DNA of 64,000 nt from Thermothielavioides terrestris NRRL 8126 (Eukaryota > Ascomycota > Sordariomycetes > Sordariales > Chaetomiaceae). Positions within the stretch are counted from its first letter, which is position 1. Each line of letters opens with the position of its first letter. This document shows, one piece after another, positions 42,606 to 53,097 of this stretch. The translations under genes were made by a program, and so were the position numbers. Location of the stretch: positions 3,410,001 through 3,474,000 of the forward strand of contig NC_016462.1 of the NCBI RefSeq assembly GCF_000226115.1, in the 5' to 3' direction. Under the pieces are notes generated by a model. The model made no database searches, was not told the DNA's origin, and saw only the letters and a list, made by a program, of their open reading frames with translations.

Positions 42606-42952
42606 GCGGTCGTCACGGCGGCGACGCCGAGCGAGAGCAAGTTGGCGGAGCCAAAGGAGCTCGGCGCGGCGGACGCGGTGGTGGAGGCCACCAAGGACTT
42701 CAGCCCGCTGCTGCAGATGGCCAGCGGCGTGCATGTCAGCTTCCTTGGCAGTTTCGTCTTCGGCACGCCCGAGTTTCCCCAGTGGGATGTTCTGCTGAAA
42801 AAGATCGTCCTGCGACTCACGGAGGGTAAGTTCAGTGCGAAGCCATTCAAGGTGTGCAAGTTTGACGAGTCCAGGAGCCAAATCAGTACATTGAGGACGG
42901 GTGGGCCAGGGGCAAGATGGTGGTCGTTGTGGACGAGAACTCGTCCCGGTGA
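42606..42952 (+). pseudogene. Broken zinc-type alcohol dehydrogenase/enoyl reductase C-terminal fragment
   Basis: In-frame from about 42606 the sequence reads AVVTAATPSESKLAEPKELG, then VVEATKDFSPLL, MASGVHVSFLGSFVFGTPEF and GKFSAKPFKVCKFDES, which is the NAD(P)-binding half of a medium-chain dehydrogenase. The expected ending, GWARGKMVVVVDE, is present at 42897-42940 but in another frame, so a one- or two-base frameshift lies near 42870. The N-terminal catalytic half and a start codon are missing. The fragment therefore looks like a decayed, 5'-truncated gene and hints that the local cluster once had a reductase. Not RIP-like: it stays GC-rich. Confidence 0.7.
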
Positions 42953-43115
42953 TGGAAACCAGATTCGATATGCCGGAACAGAGGGGGCCACAGGCCAAGG
43001 AGTTAAGCCTCTCAATGCACAGCTGCTATTCTCGTTGCGTCTGCCCAATCGTCTTCCGGACCGCCCAGCTTTCGAGTCAAGATTGCCACTGGATATCCAC
43101 GGGGTTCCAAAGTTA

Positions 43116-43285
43116 TACCCGAGGGCCAAAGGAAAAGTGGGTATTTTCGTAGCCCTCTCTTCTTCCAGAAGAGAGGGGCACAAAATTGCTGGACACCCTA
43201 AAAAAACCGGACACCTCCCTACCTAATTTTGTATACGAACGCGTCCTAGCATAGGGGATTACAACCGCGTCAACCGCATCAATTT
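43116..43285 (+). repeat. Left terminal inverted repeat of pogo/Fot-like element
   Basis: Begins TACCCGAGGGCCAAAGGAAA and ends near ccgcatcaatttga; its complement is at 46009-46176. Confidence 0.9.
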
Positions 43286-43379
43286 GAAGCTATTGCCGCT
43301 AGCCAACTTGTAAGTAGTAATGTTTTTTATAGTGTTTTGACATACCTAGATCTTCGAACCTCCCGCCCAAGCTACGTAG

Positions 43380-45560
43380 TGTACGCGCCGCCCACTAGCT
43401 CAACAACGCCCTCGCACGCTACTATGCCAACTACCTTCGAGGCAAGGCCAATAGCTATACGATGTCTTCTCTTCGTATTACGGCCAAGCGGTTCGGCTAT
43501 AGTAAATCGTAGATCGCTATACATCTTAAGGCTCTTCGTAATACTGGCTCGCCGGCATTGAATACCCATTGTATCGCTAAGCGGCTATATACACTTATAG
43601 ATATAGAAGACAGTGCCCTCGATATATATACGGAGTAGCTATCTACCTTAGGATCCTTGCCTATATAGGATCTTATCAAAGGTACTACGAATCGCCTATA
43701 GGTACGCTATATTCCTCCTATAGGCCTTATCAGCTATACTTAGTAGGCGCATTAGCGGTTCGATTATCCTATATACTTTACAATAAGTAGGAAGCTAATA
43801 GAGGCTATACGACTATCTATTTAGCAATAGATCGATAAGCTGAACGAGTTCTTCGACTATTACGAAGATGCTATTAAGAGGTTCAAAATTATAGCAACTA
43901 GTTGTTGGAACGTCGACGAGATAGGCTATTGTTTAGCGATGTTAAGTAGGAAGTTCTAGATCCTAGCTATTAAGACGAAGAAGAATAGGAAGGTTAAAGG
44001 TTGTTCCTTAATACTAAGGGTCTACTATCTATTTACTATACTATTTTCTTAGCTAGAGCTCCCTAACCTCTATAATAGAGAGTCAATAACCTTGATCGGT
44101 TATACTAATGCCGTCGGCAACGCTATACCTATATATAGCATCTTTAAATAGTAGCTAAATAAGAACTAGAACGTCGATAGCTTTGATAGCGAGATATAGT
44201 TCAATGCCTTGGAAATAGCGTTTAGTAACTACGATATTATAGCCGACTAGATCTAGCACTTCAATAGACATTCCTTCTAATACTATCCTATCGTTTAGGC
44301 GTATAAGCTTACGTTTAAAGAGTAGTTTAGCTATAGCGTATATAGCTTCTAGAGCTTTAACAATGTTGTAGAATCTAAATGGAATAATATACGCCCTAAG
44401 GATTATATCTACCGCCTATTGGTAATAGATAGCTTCTTAGGGCACTATATATTAGATATCTATAAATATTGCCTTATATACGATATCATCATCGAGTTCC
44501 TACTACCGTATTCATCGTATAAGATATAGCCGATAGATATAGGTATATTCCAATATATTAAAAAGGTATATCAAATATACCTTCGCCAAGTAGTTCGCTA
44601 GGGCGAGCTAACCTTTATATATATATAGTTCGTTAAGAACCTCTAAGTTCGTTGCCTTACTTAGAGCTAAATCTATTACTAGTTCTAATATATAACTAGT
44701 AAATCGTTAATAAAGGCTTTATAAAGAATAGGATCATCTCTAGCTTTATAAGGTTAAGGATATAGCTATCGAACTATACTATCTATATCGCTAAGCTCGA
44801 AGATGCTGACCTCTAGGCCAATAGCGTAGTATATCCTTCGTTGCTTCTAAAGCAGGATCGCTAGGAGTCGGCTACTAAAGGCGTTGAACGCCTCTAAACT
44901 AAGTACAACGATATATTCAGTTCTCTAATATACTATTATATTGTAGATATCGCTACTATAATATAAGAAGGTTAGCTTATATAGGAGTACCTTACTATAT
45001 TTATAGCTAATAATAAACAATAGCTAGTATTGTACACTATAAAGCGAGCTAAAGGACGTTTAGTCTAGCTATCTAGCGCTATTATTACTAGTATATCTAT
45101 CGAAGATATCCACTATATATAGGCTACTCGTAATCGGAGATATATAGAGGCTATTACTAAGGAATCTTATAAAGCAATAAAGAACATTGTATATACTAGG
45201 GAAAAGGAGCTTAAGAAGGAGTAGATAGAGTAGAAAAGGATACTAAGCAATAAGGTTATAGGCAATAGCCGCCTATAGATAGTAACCTTCGAAGAATTCC
45301 TTGAAAAGACTAGCTAGACCAACGATATTATACCTCTTGATCTTAACGACTATTCAATCTTCAATATATAGTATAGCGAGGATCCTTTATTTAAGCCCTT
45401 CTTCTTTATCGATATAATAGACGAAGAACCGGATACCTATAGGTTAGAGCGACTACTATACGATTTCCCAATGCTAGAGCTAGAGCCAACGCAATGTAGT
45501 ATCTAGGTAGACGATGAATAAGAGCTATTTACCGACAAAGATAATAGCCTCTCCTAGATA
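43380..45560 (+). pseudogene. DDE transposase relic (pogo/Fot family) with many stops
   Basis: Reading one plus-strand frame and ignoring stops, family landmarks appear in order: CWNVDEIGYCLAMLS (first catalytic Asp region, about 43904-43950), RESITLIGYTNAVGNAIPIY (about 44080), IQHFNRHS-like near 44245, YRLLVIDSFLGHYILDI (second Asp, about 44408-44460) and IIIEFLLPYSSYKI followed by PIDIGIFQYIKK (about 44485-44570). These correspond to the DDE_1 pattern in which the intact family reads LLVMDGHGSH and LPPHSTH...PLDVG. Most stops are TAG where CAG is expected and many Asp/Gly/His codons are altered, the RIP pattern. A further ~900 bp of degraded open sequence follows the DDE domain and may be a C-terminal extension. 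Not functional. Confidence 0.85.
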
Positions 45561-46008
45561 CAATCTAACGACGATAATATCGACGATAATACCAATGATA
45601 ATACTGATTCGCCTCTACTATATAGAAGCACTTACAACGGCGAAGGCGCTCGCTAACTGGCCTACAATAGGATCAATAGGCTTATCGCAAAGTGGTGGGC
45701 ACGTAAGGTGAGGAGGCACGTAGCGTAGGAAGCTCAATACCAAGAATCCGTGGCTAAGGAGGATTATAATGGTTCGCTACGTATATAGATACGCCTAGAT
45801 AGCAATAGCGAGCTAGTATCTATAGGTTCGGCCGCTTTGTAGTAAATAGGTGGCAGTCAGAGGTGCGTAGTCAGGGGAGTAGTCGGGGCGTATAGTCAAG
45901 GCATATAAGCCGGCTATATATTATATAAACATATTTCAATTTGATCTGGATCGAATTTTATTACGTTTTTAAGCTTTTTGAGCTATCCTACGCATTTGCA
46001 GGGTAGTC

Positions 46009-46176
46009 GAATTGATGCGGTTGCGAATTGCGATACCTTGTGCCAGGACGCGATCATATACAAAAATGGGTACGGAGGTGTCCGGTTTTTTTGGGGTGTC
46101 CGGCAATTTTGTGCCCCTCTCTTCTAGAAGAAGAGAGGGCTGCGAAAATACCCACTTTTCCTTTGGCCCTCGGGTA
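46009..46176 (-). repeat. Right terminal inverted repeat of pogo/Fot-like element
   Basis: Reverse complement of the left repeat with mostly transition differences; ends CCCTCGGGTA at 46176, followed by TA. Confidence 0.9.
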
Positions 46177-46267
46177 TACCTTGCGATTTACAGGAACACT
46201 TATACACTTATTGAAGCAAAGGAGCCCATGTACAACAGAAAACCTTCAAAAAAAACCAACCGTCTCC

Positions 46268-48171
46268 TTATGCCGCGGAAGCATCAACCTCCCCTTCACC
46301 TGCCCCGGCCTGCCCCTTCTCGCCGGCGTCCCTTCCCTCCACCGCCGCCCCCTTCCGACTACTATCCTCCAGGCCAAACTCGGTCTCCAGCTCGGTCCTC
46401 AACGGCACCTCCTTTTCGAAGATAATAATGAGGAAGTTGACGGCCGAGAAGGCAATCGAGATCTGCCAGATCAGCCTCAGCGCGTCGGCGTACGTCCGGA
46501 CGATTTGGTCGTGCACGGGCGGCGGGAATGACGCGATGAAGTCGGCGTGCGCGTTCTCATACGCGCGGTTGCCGCCGTCGAACAGCGCGCGCACGGCCGG
46601 GTCGGCGATGGTGCGCGCGGCGACCTGCGAGAACCGGTTGTCGAACACGGCCGCCGGGATCGCCACGCCCCAGATGCTGCCGAGCGAGCGCATAAACGAC
46701 CACGCGGCCGTCGTCGCCGCCTGGTGCCTCTCGTCGAGCTGTGCCTGCGCCGCCGGCAGCAGCGTGTTAAGCACGAAGCCGCTGCCGATGGCCGCCACCA
46801 TCTGGAACACGACGTACAGCGCCAGCGTACTGTGCTCGTCGAGCAGCGTGAAGAGGCCACAGCCGACGATGCTAACGGCGAAGCCGAAGAGGTGCAGTGG
46901 CTTGTACCTGCCGAACCTGGCTAGCAGCAGGACGGCGATGATGGCCCCGGGGATGCCGAACAGGATGGCGGGGAGGAGCAGGACGCCGGCGCGGGCCGCC
47001 GAGGTGCCATGGACGGCCTGGAAGTACACGGGAAGGAAGAACAATATCCAGTACACCAGGGCCGAGTTGAGGAAAGTGGCCGCAAAGATGATGCTCGACG
47101 TGCGGTTCCGGAACAGGGCTGGCGGCACGACGGGCTCCGCAGCGACGGTCCGCTCATACCACATGAAGACAACAAGGCCGGCGAGACCGATGATCAGTGG
47201 CACCAAAATCCCAGCGGCGGACCACGCATACTTGGTGCCGCCATAAGTGAGCGTGTAGAGGATCGCTACGATCGACCCGACGAGGATGGCGTTGCCGCCG
47301 TAGTCGATGCGGAGCAGTTTCTGCATGGCAGTCTGGCTGCGGTTGCGCTGGACGCGCAGGAAGAGGTAGATCATGACCATGGCCGCGCCGCCAATCTGTA
47401 TCGTGTCAATCAATAGCTCCCAAGAACGACTGCGTTCTTTGTCAGCATCAAACGCACCGGGAGGTTGATGTAGAACACCCAGCGCCACGTCGTTGTGGCA
47501 ACGATCTCTCCGCCCACCCACGGCCCGATTGCCGTGCCGACCGTGTACACGACGAGGATGACGGCGATGTAGTTGCCCCGGAGGCGCAGCGGAACGAGGT
47601 CCGACACGATCACGTCGATGATGATGTAGATGCCGCCCGAGCCGATGCCCTGGACGGCGCGGCCGGCGATGAGCATGGCGCCGTTCGTCGCACCTCCCGC
47701 AATGCCGCTGCCCAAGGTGAAGAAGGCCACGATGACCATGGTGACCCATCGGCGGCCGTAGATGTCGGCCAGTTGGCCGAATAGGGGCTGGACGGCAGCA
47801 CTGGACAGGACAGGCGGGCATAGGTCAGCAAGATGAAACACAGGTCCGGTGGTAATCATACTGGTTAAGTAATGCTAGAACGATAGTAGAGCCCACCCTG
47901 TCTGGAAGAACACATTGGTTACCCAGACATAGTTGCCGCCCAGGTCGAGTTCTCCCACGATGTTCGGCAGCGCCGTTGTCACGACCGTGTTTTCGAGGGC
48001 GCTAAGCAGACAGGTGACCGAACAGGTGACGATGATGGCCCAGAAGCGGCCGTCGGGTTGGAACTTGGGCGGCAACGGTGCCGGCGAGCTGGCTTTTTCG
48101 TTCTCCTTTTCGACGTCGGCGCTGGAGCCGGCGCTCACTGCCGCTTCCTCCCCTGGCCCGTCTACGCCCAT
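46268..48171 (-). CDS. DHA2-type (14-helix) MFS multidrug/efflux transporter B
   Basis: Paralogue of the pump at 39351-41182 in opposite orientation. Exons 47897-48171, 47458-47800 and 46268-47395 (introns 96 and 62 bp) give 581 residues. The open frame continues upstream only through a non-ATG start, so ATG 48171 (MGVDGPGEE) is chosen. Landmarks: FWAIIVTCSVTCLLSALENT (helix 1), FGQLADIYGRRW (motif A), GRAVQGIGSGGIYIIIDVIV (motif C area), LVPLRLRGNYIAV and WRWVFYINLP. Intron 1 interrupts the same codon position as in transporter A (phase 2 before AAVQPLFGQL), while intron 2 lies a few codons later. The C-terminal TELETEFGLEDSSRKG matches A's tail and is followed by an acidic, Gly-rich extension. 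Substrate unknown; efflux is the family default. Confidence 0.9.
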
Positions 48172-49485
48172 GCTGGCTTGGGTGGAAGAGATGCGGCCCT
48201 GTGGCGAGTGCTGCTTCTGTCGTGTTCGCAAGCGTTGGAAGCAAGACGAGCATGAGCCGGGGGAGATCGCTTTGAAATGGCATTGCGGTCGGGATCCATC
48301 ATCATTGTCACTGGCCGGAACGGACCGTTGGCAAAATCATCGTGCCGGTGGTCCGTCGGCCGCGTCGAGTCCGAACCAACAAATGGTGGTGCCGCCCGGC
48401 ATGGTACTCTTTTCTCAGCCGACTCCTTGCGGCTCGGAACAGGCAAGCTTGCGCCATTTGCATGCATGGAAACTCGGGCATTTTCAGATTTGTCCTCATG
48501 AAGTTGATGGCTTCGAGCGGAGACAGAAATCCGCCCACCGCCAGACCTTTACTGCTAACCAGGCTCTCGCGGCAATCATGCCTAGCCCCCGCCACATTCG
48601 TATGGCACAGAGCCCCGATTTGACTCCGTTGTTCCATGGCTCTGTTCGAGGCCTTCTTCGCCGAGGGGATTTTGGTTGCACTTCCTGTGCGCTCCGAGGC
48701 TCAGCTGAGACCGTAGGCCAAGGTGAGTTCCGGTCGCCATAACTATCTTGAATTATCATGCGGACTCCTTACTCCCCGCCACTGCATGATGAGATTGGAG
48801 ACCAGGTTATATGGCCCGGAGGTTGTTCCGTCCGTTATGTGTAAGCCTCTTAAATGTTGCCGCGATGCTTGATGTGGAAACCTCACAGTGACACTCCTCA
48901 CGCGAATAGCATTGGAACACTACCGCTGTCCTTCATCTGCCATTGTTGCCTCACACGACTGACTATCCCCGTCGTTTCACTGCCCCTCCAGCCCTCGAAA
49001 CTGTATGTGCTCGGCATTAACCGGCACTGCACCCCGTTCTTCGGCGTCAGCGAGGAGAGAAAGGAATTGGAGAACAGCGACTCGAGGGATATTGTCCGGG
49101 CAGTCAACCATGACAAAATATTAGTTGAAGAGTTAGGTCGTCGGCTTGGACGTACAACTTGGGGGATGACACACTATTAGTCTATGTTCTAAATCACACC
49201 ATCGTCCCCGGTCTGAAAAACCAAAGGACCTAAGTTGGCATCTTATAGTCTATGTTCTAATTCACACCCATCGCCGGCCCGGAAAACCAAAAGACCCAAG
49301 GCGGCATTTTTAGCTTTATAAGGTCGCCGCGAACACCGGGAAAGACAACCCCAACTCCCAGAAACCAAATCTGCTTGCGGCCGCGGCCCCAGTGCCTTAA
49401 CCCTCAACTGCGCTGTTCTTTTATTTGCTTTTTTTCTCTTTTCTTTCTTTCTTTTTTCTTTTCCTCTTCACCGCTTTCCTTATTC
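48172..49485. other. Intergenic region with a 68-bp tandem duplication
   Basis: 5' flank of MFS transporter B and 3' flank of the Pth11-like receptor. Open frames here lack family resemblance. The direct duplication is at 49178-49312; a T-rich stretch (49418-49480) abuts the receptor's stop codon. Confidence 0.55.
49178..49312. repeat. Two tandem ~68-bp units
   Basis: Unit 1 49178-49245 and unit 2 49246-49312 both begin tagtctatgttctaa and contain tcacacc, catcg, ccgg, aaaaccaaa and ggcat in order. They differ by a few substitutions and one-base indels. Confidence 0.85.
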
Positions 49486-51050
49486 TCACCACAGCGGTGG
49501 CGGCCTCTTTGTGTTGTGAGGGTTCGGGTCCTCGCTCACCACCGAGACCTCGAGCTGCTGCCGGATGCCATTCTGTTTCTCGGGCCCCTCGCTGTCTGAG
49601 ACTGGCTCAGTGGCGACGCTGGGTTCGGTCCAGCCCTTGTTGTTGTCCCGCTGGTCCACCATCCGCTCCTCGCTCTCGTTGAACGTGGCCGTGGCGTTGG
49701 TGATGTGGTAGACGGTTTGCGGGCCGCGGCGGGCCCTCGAGCTTCCAGCGCCGAACGTGCGGAGTTCGCGACTGGGCTCGTCGCCGGTGAGCTTCTGTGA
49801 CGAGCGGATCGTGCTGCGGAGCGCGGCGATAAGCGGGCTCAGCCAGATCCTGAAGACCTGGAAGAGAATGGGCAGGTTGGCCACAACGACGGCGATGAAG
49901 GTTTCGCGGACGGCCCAGGAACCGGCGAGTTGCGCGCCGTTGACGGGGTCCTGGGGCGGACGTTAATGCAAGGCCGAGGTAAAAGATGCAGCGAGGATGA
50001 AAGCTGCCGAAAAGACGGAGCTCAAATGGGGCACCTACCGTGAAGATCATGACGCAGCGCAAGATGGCGCATGCGATGACCAAGACACCGCCGCTGAAAA
50101 CCAACATCAACGCCGCCTTCTTAAGGGGCTTCAGCGACGCCTGCCAGAGCATGGGTAGGGGGATCGAAAGCAGATACAAGTCGGTGACGACATTGAAGGT
50201 GAGGAAGACCCATACTATCTGGTTCGACACGGCAGGTTGGCAGACATCTGGAGGCAGGAAAAAAAAGACACATCAGCAACTGGTGAAGGCCAAAGGGGGG
50301 GGTTGGTGGCATGGCGTGCCCTGGATGACGCACTTCCGGGGTCCGGATTGATCTGCCAGTATTTGTGGAAAGGCCGGCACGCCAGATAGAGGTTGGTGAT
50401 GACGGTGATGAAGCTGACGGCAAGCAAGCCAAAGCCGATGTTGATACGGATCTGATAGCTCTTCCCAACGCCAGCAGTCAGGCGGCGGTAAAAGAAGAGT
50501 AGCGAAGTCTTCAGGGACCAGAGCAGGACCGAGTACGTTGTCCAGCCAGCTAACTGGATTTTGCATCCTTTGACTCTGTTGGCAAGGGATCAGCCGGCGT
50601 CCAACGCGGACTACTGAGAGAAAGGGTTTGGCCAGCGTCGCGGGTCCACGGGGCAAATTACCTGGTGTGGAACTCGGCGCTGTCAGGGCTGAGGGCTGCC
50701 CGCTGTTCGTCCGTCATGCCGTTGTTGGCGAGTCCCTGGGCGGCATGGCCAACATTGTAGGCGAGAGCGGTCTCTGCGGCTTGAAATATCTGAGACGGCG
50801 GCCATGAGGGAGCTGCGGCGGATCAGGGCAAGCACGCGGGGACGTAGGTACGCACCGTGCCGACCCAAACCAGGACGTCATCCCATTGAAGTCCTTTGAT
50901 CCCCACGACGTTGATGCGGGCGGCGGTTCGGATGACAGTGACGCAGGCGCCGACGGCGAGGAGCGTGAAGGCCTCGATAGTGAACTGCTGAAAGGCAGCA
51001 GCTTGGGCTGCCAGTGCGGCCTCTGCAGCGCTTGGGTCTGTGGATGACAT
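49486..51050 (-). CDS. Pth11-like seven-transmembrane receptor/rhodopsin-fold membrane protein
   Basis: Integral plasma-membrane protein of the large fungal Pth11-type/rhodopsin-domain family, some of which act as GPCRs in surface or nutrient sensing. Exons 50856-51050, 50662-50789, 50334-50575, 50039-50247 and 49486-49950 (introns 66-88 bp) give 412 residues. Helices include FTLLAVGACVTVIRTAARI, TTYSVLLWSLKTSLLFFYRR, IGFGLLAVSFITVITNLYLA, IVWVFLTFNVVTDLYLLSIP and KAALMLVFSGGVLVIACAIL. The conserved ACRPFHKYWQI loop and FRIWLSPL after the last helix are typical. There is no N-terminal CFEM domain. The cytosolic tail is acidic and Ser/Thr-rich. It faces the FAD monooxygenase gene across a 2-kb shared spacer. 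Ligand unknown. Confidence 0.88.
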
Positions 51051-53097
51051 TGTGCTGGGGACAGTCCGTGGGTCAGAGGCTGAGGCAAAAGCTGCCTGGG
51101 TGCTCAACGGAGCGGCCCGTTGAGGAGGAAGCAAAATTGGAGATGAAAGAACGGCGATGAGGCTCTTCCTAAGTTATTGAACACATGTGTACGGAATCTT
51201 TCGCACTCACTCGAACAGAGGAGGCGTGAGCTCCCCCCCCGGTTTGTGCTGGAAACCGGCAGATAAGGGGCAGGCATTTGGAGCATCCCGCGCCGAAGGG
51301 TTTCATGCATACACTAACTCCACTAGGGTACGGCATACGGATTACACTCCACTCACTACACAGTAAGAAAATTGCGTCAACAAACGACCCCGGCAACATG
51401 CCACGGCCGTTGGGATCTCCACCACGTGCGGAGCGAGTTACCGAGGGAGGTTGGGGGTCCATCGCAGTTGAACAAACCTAGCGAAGGGCCAGTATCGGTG
51501 CGGAAATACGGAGGTACATAGGTAGATATCATTGTACGTCTCAACAATGAGCAGCATGAAGCGGCAAACCAATGTAAAGTCAGGTAGTTACCTTGCCATC
51601 TTGCAGCTTCAAGGCTGCATTTCGCCTTCTTGTCGACAACCGTTAGTTATCTCCACTGGCGCCCCCCTCCCCTCGCCTCTCCTTCTGCAACCATCTTAAC
51701 GACTGCATTCACTTGTTCATTGTCGTCCTCGATTTTCTCGTTCCAACAGCAAAGGGTGGCAGTGATTGCTGAATTAGGAACGATCAACAATACACGAGTT
51801 ACACTAACAAGCGACCACTACAACGGTCAGGGGTATGGTACAGCTTGGCGCCAATCCCCGACTCCTCGAAAAAGCAACGGAGGACGGAATACTGCCACAC
51901 GTACGCGGCATGTGGGAGAGAATTGTAGTTCCGTACACTACTCCGTCCATCCATGAGTTTCTGCACATAACGTGAACACCTGCGCAGGACGGGAGGAAAG
52001 CGAACAATTGGGAGGCGGCGGGATCTGCAGTGAAAAGTGCCGCATTTATACTAATCAAAGTGCATGGTAAAGCAGCAGCGGAGTACACTAACATTAGTGT
52101 ACGTTAGTTTCCTACCTGCTTGCTCCGTAGCGGGGATTTGAAACGTCTTTTCTTCCCATGCCGTGTGGACCCTCCAGGGCCGCGACCTCGCTTCGCTTCT
52201 GTCCATCCAAACGTCTCGTCCAACCCACATCCGTTGCTGGAGTAGTGTAGTGGATTCCGAACATACACTAGTGTAGTGTGTCCACTATCACGGCGCCCTC
52301 GCACGGAGATGGCCGATATCACCACCAGGGCAATTCCACTGGGTGCTTTGATATCAATCCAACTTACACACGGCATATTCCGTACACTTGTGTAGTGTAC
52401 ACTAGTGTAGTGTAGATCCGCTGAGTTCAGGAAAACCAAAGAAAAACGCAAAAAGCCTGAGAATGCGCAGTCAATAGGGTCAAATCAGATACTCTGCGTA
52501 CGCTGATTAAGACCACCGACAAGCAGCATGGGATACGTGAATGTACATACCTTACCACACTAATTCTAGACGGCTTGGCAGCCACCAAGATCACTCCACA
52601 CACTGACGACCTACACTTACCAACTATGGTGAATGCACATCTCGTTATCGGTGTACACTAATGAAGCGTAGTTATTCCGGATGCACCATGTCCGACAGCC
52701 CACTCATCCAGGGTGGCAGCAGCCGACCCAGTCACCAGGTTCACACCTTGCAGCTCGGGCGGGGGTGCTGTGCACAACTTTACGCAGTATGAAAAAAAGT
52801 GTGAGTTAGCCGGTTCCGTTCAGGGGATGGGACTCCGAGCGATGGACAATAAATTCCCCAAACAGGGTAAGAGAGGACAGGGGCCGTCGAACCGGGTGCG
52901 TCCCAGCCGAGTCCATGGTCTCATGCGCTGGCGTCGCGAAAAAGCAACATTCTGCAGGTGACGATGCAACGCTAGAGGGTGGGGCGTGGTTTCGCAGCCG
53001 TCGTGGAGATTTTGTTTTTTTGGTCTCAGGGCATGTTCTCCGCGATTTGCTTCTCGCTCATCACTTCCCTTCGTCGCACGGGGGGTGAGACACGAAG
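51051..53097. other. 2-kb divergent promoter region rich in TACACTA motifs
   Basis: Between the Pth11-like receptor (-) and the FAD monooxygenase (+). No gene supported. Many copies of TACACTA occur between 51300 and 52660, several arranged as palindromes (see the regulatory entry). Confidence 0.6.
52084..52409. promoter_or_regulatory. Cluster of TACACTAGTGTA-type palindromes
   Basis: Perfect inverted repeats: 52084-52101 (TACACTAA, two-base gap, TTAGTGTA), 52264-52275 and 52398-52409 (both TACACTAGTGTA), plus TACACTTGTGTA at 52383-52394. Half sites (TACACTA or its complement) occur at about 51308, 51800, 51934, 52243 and 52654. Such a cluster fits binding by a dimeric zinc-cluster or other dimeric regulator, which is inference; relic of a repeat is the alternative. 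Confidence 0.35.

Larger units (their letters stand above)
43114..46178 (+). mobile_element. RIP-degraded pogo/Fot-like (Tc1/mariner) DNA transposon
   Basis: A 3,061-bp element (43116-46176) flanked by TA on each side, as expected for Tc1/mariner insertions. Inverted repeats of about 170 bp face each other: left 43116-43285, right 46009-46176, both starting TACCCGAGGGCCAAAGGAAA. They differ almost only by C-to-T or G-to-A transitions, as RIP makes. Both repeats contain a short internal hairpin (ctcttcttc...gaagagag). The interior is strongly AT-rich and encodes a ruined DDE transposase on the plus strand. It is longer, and its inverted repeats much longer, than classic Fot1 (about 1.9 kb, short TIRs). 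Its right border is only about 90 bp from the 3' end of the second MFS gene. Confidence 0.92.

Noticed and set aside
45514..45711. 65-codon open frame within the pogo-like element
   Set aside because: A stop-free scrap of degraded transposase, in AT-rich RIP DNA.
51300..52660. CRISPR-like array
   Set aside because: The repeated TACACTA motifs are short palindromes at irregular spacing in a fungal genome, not repeat-spacer units.
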